The notes under the pieces are model-generated. The model had not been told where the DNA came from, made no database searches, and saw only the letters and a program-made list of their open reading frames with translations. Shown piece by piece: positions 58,823 through 64,000 of a DNA stretch of 64,000 bases. The stretch spans positions 24,198 through 88,197 of the forward strand of contig MU130245.1 in the NCBI GenBank assembly GCA_015039465.1, written 5' to 3'. The translations under genes and the position numbers were made by a program. Within the stretch, counting starts at the first letter, position 1. The number at the start of each line of letters is the position of its first letter. This DNA comes from Phlegmacium glaucopus. Its lineage: Eukaryota > Basidiomycota > Agaricomycetes > Agaricales > Cortinariaceae.

Positions 58823-59926
58823 TCTATGGGATGAATACGGAATTGTAGGAGATGTTCTTGTAAGCGAAATGCATTTATACATCTAAGTTTGGTCTGACTT
58901 ACCTCAACAGCCTTTTACTGCAAATTTTCCACGCGCCGATATCCATGAGCTCCTTGCTCCCGACCTCTTACATCAACTAATAAAGGGAACATTCAAAGAC
59001 CACCTGGTCACATGGGTTGGTGAATATCTCGTGCTCACTCATGGCGAGGCCCGCGCAGCAGCAATAATGGCTGACATTGATTGAAGGTAAGGAGTTACAC
59101 GGCTTCCAACTAAGAAATAATTAACATAGTATGATTAGGATTGCTGCTGTTCCACCTTTTCCTGGCCTTCGTCGTTTTCTGCAGGGATGTGGCTTCAAGC
59201 AATGGACAGGTGACGATTCGAAAGCGCTAATGAAGGTTTGTTGTCTATTACAAAACTATGGGTAGATATACGAGTTTGACGATGCCACAGGTCTACCTAC
59301 CAGCAATCGCGGGTCATGTCCCTCCGCGGATGGTTTGTGCTCTGGCCGCCTTCCTGGATTTTTGCTACCTTGTGCACAGGGATGTCATTGATGAAAGAAC
59401 CCTGGACGCCATTGATGATGCGCTGGCTCGATTCCATCGTGATCGCATCGTCTTCGAGCAAGCTGGGGTTCGGCCCGATGGGTTTTCATTACCTCGCCAA
59501 CATTCAATGAAACACTACCGGCTCCTTATCCAACTATTTGGTGCTCCAAACGGACTCTGCTCTTCAATTACAGAATCAAAGCACATAAAAGCCGTTAAAG
59601 AACCATGGTGCTGATCCAGCCACTTCAAAGCCTTAGGTCAAATGTTAGTAACCAATCAGAGACTCAACCAACTAGCCGCTGCACGCGTTGATTTTACTGC
59701 ACGCGGGATGCTCAGCACTCCCCTCTATGCACCCCATCTTCTTCCATTACTACCTGATGCACCAATGGTAGTACCACATGGCGATGATGTGGACAATGAC
59801 GATGGTGCTGCCAATGGCCCTAAGGTTGATGCAGCAGTCACACTTGCAAGAACACGAGGTAGGTTTGGTAAATACAACTGCTTTATTACTTGACCACTCA
59901 TTCATAATCATTTAGCCTGTAGGTAC

Positions 59927-61578
59927 CCGTCAAGGTTAGAAGAGCTTGGGCGATGTCGCGCACCAATACTGATTGGTAGCGTGAGAACAAAGCTTAAAAG
60001 TTGCCATCATGAAAATAAGCCGACTTTGAATTCACTTACCTATTTTGGAAGCAGCCCTGAATTGTGTTCCTGGTCAACAAAATCATTCGTTCAACGTTAT
60101 CAACCTCATCGCTCATCATATCCTCAATGTCAGCTCGCTCCTGGATCGGACTCAGTCTCCTATTCGTCACTCATCTACATGCTCTCCTGCAGATCTTGAT
60201 CGATTCACCCTGCCATAAGACGTGATCATTCTGATGGTAGTCATCGTCGTCTTCCGACTCTCTTTCACTGATCAGCCTGATCATCAAATGATCTTGTGCC
60301 TCTATGTCGGCTGTCGTGAAGTGTCCTGGGGTGGCCCAGTGCTGCTCAGGGCGCTAGACATGGTCACGTGGTCGCTTTGGGGTGCAAGTTCACCTATGTA
60401 TGAACGAAGCTCAATTATGCTGTAGCCTGGGGCAGCTTGGGGCAATCATTTGAGCTCCTGAGGCAACTTGAGAGATGCTGAAGGCCACCTGAGTGTCGAA
60501 CCTTTGCCTTGCCTCTCTGATCGGAGCATCCTGTGGCAACCTCGTAGATGTCATCCTTTTGCAGCGTCTTCATCGTCCCTTTGGTTCTGATTGCCTTCAC
60601 TGTAGTCGGATAGGTATGAACCAGATTTTTGAGTCGTCTGAGCCATCAGACCTCAATCATACTTGTTAGTGGGATTATTTTCGGTTATTCTCTTCATCGT
60701 TTTTGGTCCTAGTCATCAAATTGTAATACCATGAAAAAATAGTGATCACACATAAACCTTTATGGACATTGGTGTGGATGTCAGAGTGAGGGACCTTGGC
60801 TGCTATCAAAGTTGAGTAAATGTTAGTAAGCGACCAAAATTGTGGGTGGTTTCTGACTATCTATTTGAGACTTGGCCCTTGTTCCTCACTTCCACCGACC
60901 AGCCTTGCTGTGCTCATGATCTCAGATCGGCATGATTTCGCGCATCAATGGTGCTTGGTCAGGGTGAGATTACAGCTTAAAATTCGCCATCATGAAAATA
61001 AGCGGACTTTGAATTTTCTTACCTATTTTGGTAGCGGCCCTGAATTGTTTTCCTGGTCCACTGAATCATTCGTTCAACGATAACATCCCCATCGCTCATC
61101 ATACTCTCAATAGTCTCACACTATGCTCTCCATTGTTTTGACTATCGACATGCTCCTAAGCATATACCTTCCTTTACGTTCCTTGGTTAGTGATTTCAGC
61201 AAAGCGATCAATCTACTATTCGCATCGGTCATCGGCTCGCGTTTGATCGTATCTTTGGTCCATCATTTCAAGAACGGCCCCTTTATGGACGCATCAACTA
61301 CATCTCCCATTATGTACAAGGCTTTGTCATTGTTGTTGTGGCTATGGACCCACAAGTCTTCCCCTCAGCCATCTATCTTGCCATCCCTCGCTCCTGGATC
61401 TCACTCAGTCCCCTATCCTCACTCATCTACCTCTTATCTTATCATTCACTGCCAAAACCATCATTCACGCGGTACCTGAAGCCATTTTTCCTGATGTATG
61501 ACAATTTAGGAAGTCCAGGAGGATCACGACTAAGCAGGAATTGCAGATGAATCAGCAGCAGAGGATTATTCTCACAGA
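59927..61578. other. Repeat-rich region without genes
   Basis: A stretch at about 59953-60097 is repeated directly at about 60932-61080 (shared GCCATCATGAAAATAAGC and CTTACCTATTTTGG). A further shared part (CTCGCTCCTGGATC) is at 60135 and 61389. The left copy begins just where the Plavaka reading ends, so it may have truncated it. No gene is recognised. Confidence 0.6.
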
Positions 61579-62340
61579 GTGTCAAGTGTTATCAAGGCTG
61601 CGCGACATGGGATCATGGGCAAGTAGTATTTTCTCAGGAACAAGGCTGCGCCTTTCAAGTGTTGACTCAGGACCTTTCACATTTTTGACATGACCACATG
61701 CCTTTGGAGTCGATATATTTTTGCTATTGGACTATGTACACTGCCTTCTCTTCTTTTCTCTCACTTTGACATTTTACAGATCTTTTTATTGTTCCTTCTT
61801 CTTTTCCATTGTTCTTTCTTCTCGCAGCTGTCCTCTCTTCATCATTCTTCCTTTGACAGCGCGTACTTCTTTCTTTTTATTTGTTTTACATAGCCTCATC
61901 CTTAGGGTATAAATACTGCTCTTTTGTACCAGGATAGGTAGTTCAGTTCAATTCATTCTTACTCCCCACAGTCATCCTCTCAGTGGAATTCCAGTGAATT
62001 CCTCCCTTAAGTTCGCTTTTTCAGTCCTCAACTGTCAATCTATCCCCACTGTCAATTGCTATAGTCTTGCTGAAGACTTCCTATTATTCCTCCTCATCCT
62101 CTTCCTTAATCCCTCTAAGTTCGCTTTTTCCAGTCCCTTACTGTCAACCTTCTGTCAACTGCTATAGTCTTACTGAAGACTCTTTCTCATTCATCCTCAT
62201 CCTTCTCATCTCTATTCTCACCCCTTACCTCTGTGTGTTAAAAGTCAAGGTTATACCTTCCCTAAACGAACAACAGGGAGTCTCTTGATCTAAGGTCTGG
62301 TCCACTGCTCTCTGGTTGGTGTTATATAGCAACACAAACA
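61579..62340 (+). other. Candidate 5' LTR and leader of a retrotransposon
   Basis: It starts TGTCAAGTG and has a TATA-like GGTATAAATACT near 61906. Inside is a direct repeat of about 110 bases (about 62008-62095 and 62116-62205, sharing AAGTTCGCTTTTTC and GCTATAGTCTT). A possible primer site TGGAGCCCACCGCGAGGGAG starts near 62352, ahead of gag. Without the second LTR the borders are guesses. Confidence 0.4.
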
Positions 62341-62530
62341 ACGATTTATATCTGGAGCCCACCGCGAGGGAGGGTTATTCAGACTTCTATCACACTTCTA
62401 CTCTTATCAAATCATCTCTGGTATCGTCCCAGAATCACTCCTCCAACTCAATCTCCTCATCTAAAGCCTATATCAATCACTCTCTCCACCAACAAACGTT
62501 CAATTAAATCTCCCTCTCACATCCTTTACC

Positions 62531-64000
62531 ATGACTACCCCCAATCCTCGAGTTCCTGCAGAAATGCCAATCCCTCACCAATCTACCACTCCTAAATTCA
62601 AAGGTCACTGGTCTGAAGTGACTGACTTCCTCCAACAATGCGATCAATTATTCAGCTTCTATAACGTCTCAACTGATTCTGATAAATGTCGATTCATGCA
62701 TTCTTACTGTGATCGTTCTACACATGAAATTGTCGAAGGACTTCCCCCATTTATCAACAAAGACTGGCCGAAGCTCAAGGCTCTCATTACAAAGGTCTTT
62801 GATGCTGAACTTGCTGATCAGAAATTCACAATCTTCGATCTTCATCAATTTTCCCTTTGTGCTTGTTCCCTTCCATTAAACTCCCTCGACACCTTCAGAG
62901 ATTACATGCGACAATATATGTGCATCGCTGGATGGCTTCTTGGTCAGAAGAAGATAGACAAGATGGAATACAATCGCTGCTTCTGGCTTGGAATTGATAC
63001 AAAAATTTGTCCCTCCATTGAAGCCAAGATGCATCTCAAGAACAGCAGCCTTGATCCTTCTGCTCCTTTTGAATTCGACGACATTGTTGCTGCTGCAGAA
63101 ATGGTCTTCAAGCGTGATTGATTTGACTTTGGAGTCTTTGATAAACCTAAATCTACCCAATCCAACTCTATCTATCCACAAGACAAAGAAGAATTCACTA
63201 TGTCTAACCTCAAGAAGCTTCTTCAGACTATCTCTTCTGGCAACCCTCCTGCTGATCGTCAACCCCTTGGTCCTATTCAATCTCGCAATATCTACAACAA
63301 TCTTGAGAAAGAAGGCATCAGAGCTCAGAAGACAGATGAAGTTGATTCCTTAATCAAGCAGATGTCGCGACTCACCATTCAAGACCCCAACTACGCTGTC
63401 TATTATTTTCACATCATGAAACTTGATCCTGATATTGGCAAGCTTATCGCACCTCCATCGATGGGAAATTCATCTTCCAGACTTCCTACCACCATGTCCA
63501 CCCCAGCAAATTGATCTTTCCCACCTCATCCTCAGATAAACCCCAACAACAAGATGCTCTGCTTTGGATGCTATGAAGAAGGCCATGGCGTTAATCATTG
63601 TGTTATCTTGGGAGATCTAGCAAGCAATGGAGTGATAATGCGAAATGATGTTGGGAGATGGATAATGAAGGATGGCAGGCCTATCTTCAGGAACCCCAAT
63701 GAGTCCCTTGTCGATGCAATTAAACGACTCGCTGCTCCAGTTATGACAACCAACCTTGCTACTGCCGAAATTGTCAGTGACGACGAAGAAGAAGACATTG
63801 GATTCACCACAATCACTCAGTCCACTCCTATCCTAGCTGTCAATCGCAGTGAGAAGACCACTAAAGCTGCTCGCAAAGAAGTCTTTGACGGAATCACAGT
63901 TCCAACATCGGATCAAGTCAAGGCAAAGCGGATAATAGAGGCAAAGGAGAAAGCAAAGAAGGACGCCCAAGCAATCAGGCCTGGCCCCATTAATCCCCCC
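62531..64000 (+). pseudogene. Retrotransposon gag, interrupted, cut by window end
   Basis: The start ATG at 62531 opens a gag-like protein (FKGHWSEVTDFLQQCDQLF, FMHSYCDRSTHEIVEGLPPF, DTFRDYMRQYMCIAGWLLG), as in basidiomycete Ty3-like elements. A stop at 63119 and another at 63512 interrupt a frame that otherwise continues. A zinc knuckle CFGCYEEGHGVNHC (CX2CX4HX4C) follows at about 63562-63603. Then come an acidic stretch (VSDDEEEDIGF) and a basic helix to the window end. Protease and polymerase would lie beyond 64000. Confidence 0.75.

Larger units (their letters stand above)
57009..59926 (+). pseudogene. Plavaka-type (CACTA-like) transposase pseudogene
   Basis: N-terminal C2H2-like finger (CWKGFSSLSGLTRHINSAH). 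Then WMLTPYDVHFCDPRTVL, EYYPLYLSLGNVHNNICHSH, YGLGPYIADYPEQVLLACIA, FPRADIHELLAPDLLHQLIK, FPGLRRFLQGCGFKQWTGDD, VYLPAIAGHVPPRMV and GLCSSITESKHIKAVKEPW follow in the order of Plavaka transposases. Introns are at family-like places. Stops lie at 57255, 57530, 59082 and 59612, and an insertion interrupts the gene at 58506-58822. The C-terminal third (after TLARTRG, 59857) is missing. Confidence 0.9.

Noticed and set aside
61579..62340. Firm LTR borders
   Set aside because: The second LTR is outside the window, so only a candidate is given.
1..64000. CRISPR arrays, bacterial operons, riboswitches
   Set aside because: The gene structure is eukaryotic with spliceosomal introns; tandem repeats here lack regular spacers.
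1..64000. tRNA and rRNA genes
   Set aside because: I looked for T-loop-like motifs (such as GGTTCGAATCC) and rRNA-like stretches by eye and found none I could support; a covariance search was not possible.

Overview
The window looks like nuclear DNA of an Agaricomycete (mushroom-type basidiomycete). Genes carry short introns of about 50-60 bases with GT/AG ends. There are at least 14 loci of the FunK1 (fungal-type) protein kinase family, which is expanded in Agaricomycetes. Other typical families are present: a KDZ transposase with CxC5/CxC6 cysteine clusters, a Plavaka transposase, and DUF6699 and DUF4430-type proteins. I cannot name the species. I number the kinase loci FK1-FK14 in window order.

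The strongest oddity is at the left end. Bases 1-3326 are normal kinase-cluster sequence written backwards without complementing. The plain complement of this block, read left to right, gives perfectly spaced FunK1 exons and splice sites. Reversing exactly 1-3326 restores the second intron of FK2, whose 5' half lies in normal orientation at 3327-5149. No known DNA process makes such a mirror, so it is most likely an assembly, data-handling or deliberate artefact.

Layout. 1-3326: mirrored FK2 3' half and FK1 remnant. 3327-6867: FK2 5' half and a duplicated upstream region. 6868-8201: FK3. 8.2-12.6 kb and 16.0-20.9 kb: two arms of a large inverted duplication, holding broken FK4 and FK5, around a 3.4 kb spacer with a DUF4430-type gene. 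20.9-33.2 kb: three divergent kinase pairs in tandem (FK6/7, FK8/9, FK10/11). 33.6-34.5 kb: a broken APH-type phosphotransferase. 35.0-40.5 kb: a KDZ DNA transposon with terminal inverted repeats and an 8-base target duplication, inserted in the 5' region of FK12. 42-43.3 kb: a decayed TatD gene. 43.6-44.6 kb: two small inverted-repeat elements. 44.9-45.6 kb: a DUF6699 gene. 45.6-49.2 kb: no gene seen. 49.2-53.8 kb: FK13 relic, intact full-length FK14 and the second copy of the upstream duplication. 54.6-56.8 kb: a nuclear-type multi-exon gene of unknown function. 57-59.9 kb: a Plavaka transposase killed by stop codons and by a hAT-type MITE. 59.9-64 kb: repeats and the LTR/gag part of a retrotransposon with stops.

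The kinases fall into a full-length class (FK2, FK4, FK5, FK14) and an N-terminally truncated class (FK3, FK6-FK12) that share deletion junctions, so one deleted founder was amplified. Several copies have lost the HRD arginine or histidine. In the FK8-FK11 block the 5' and 3' halves of genes are exchanged, as expected if a divergent pair was inverted by recombination between its two oppositely oriented kinase genes.
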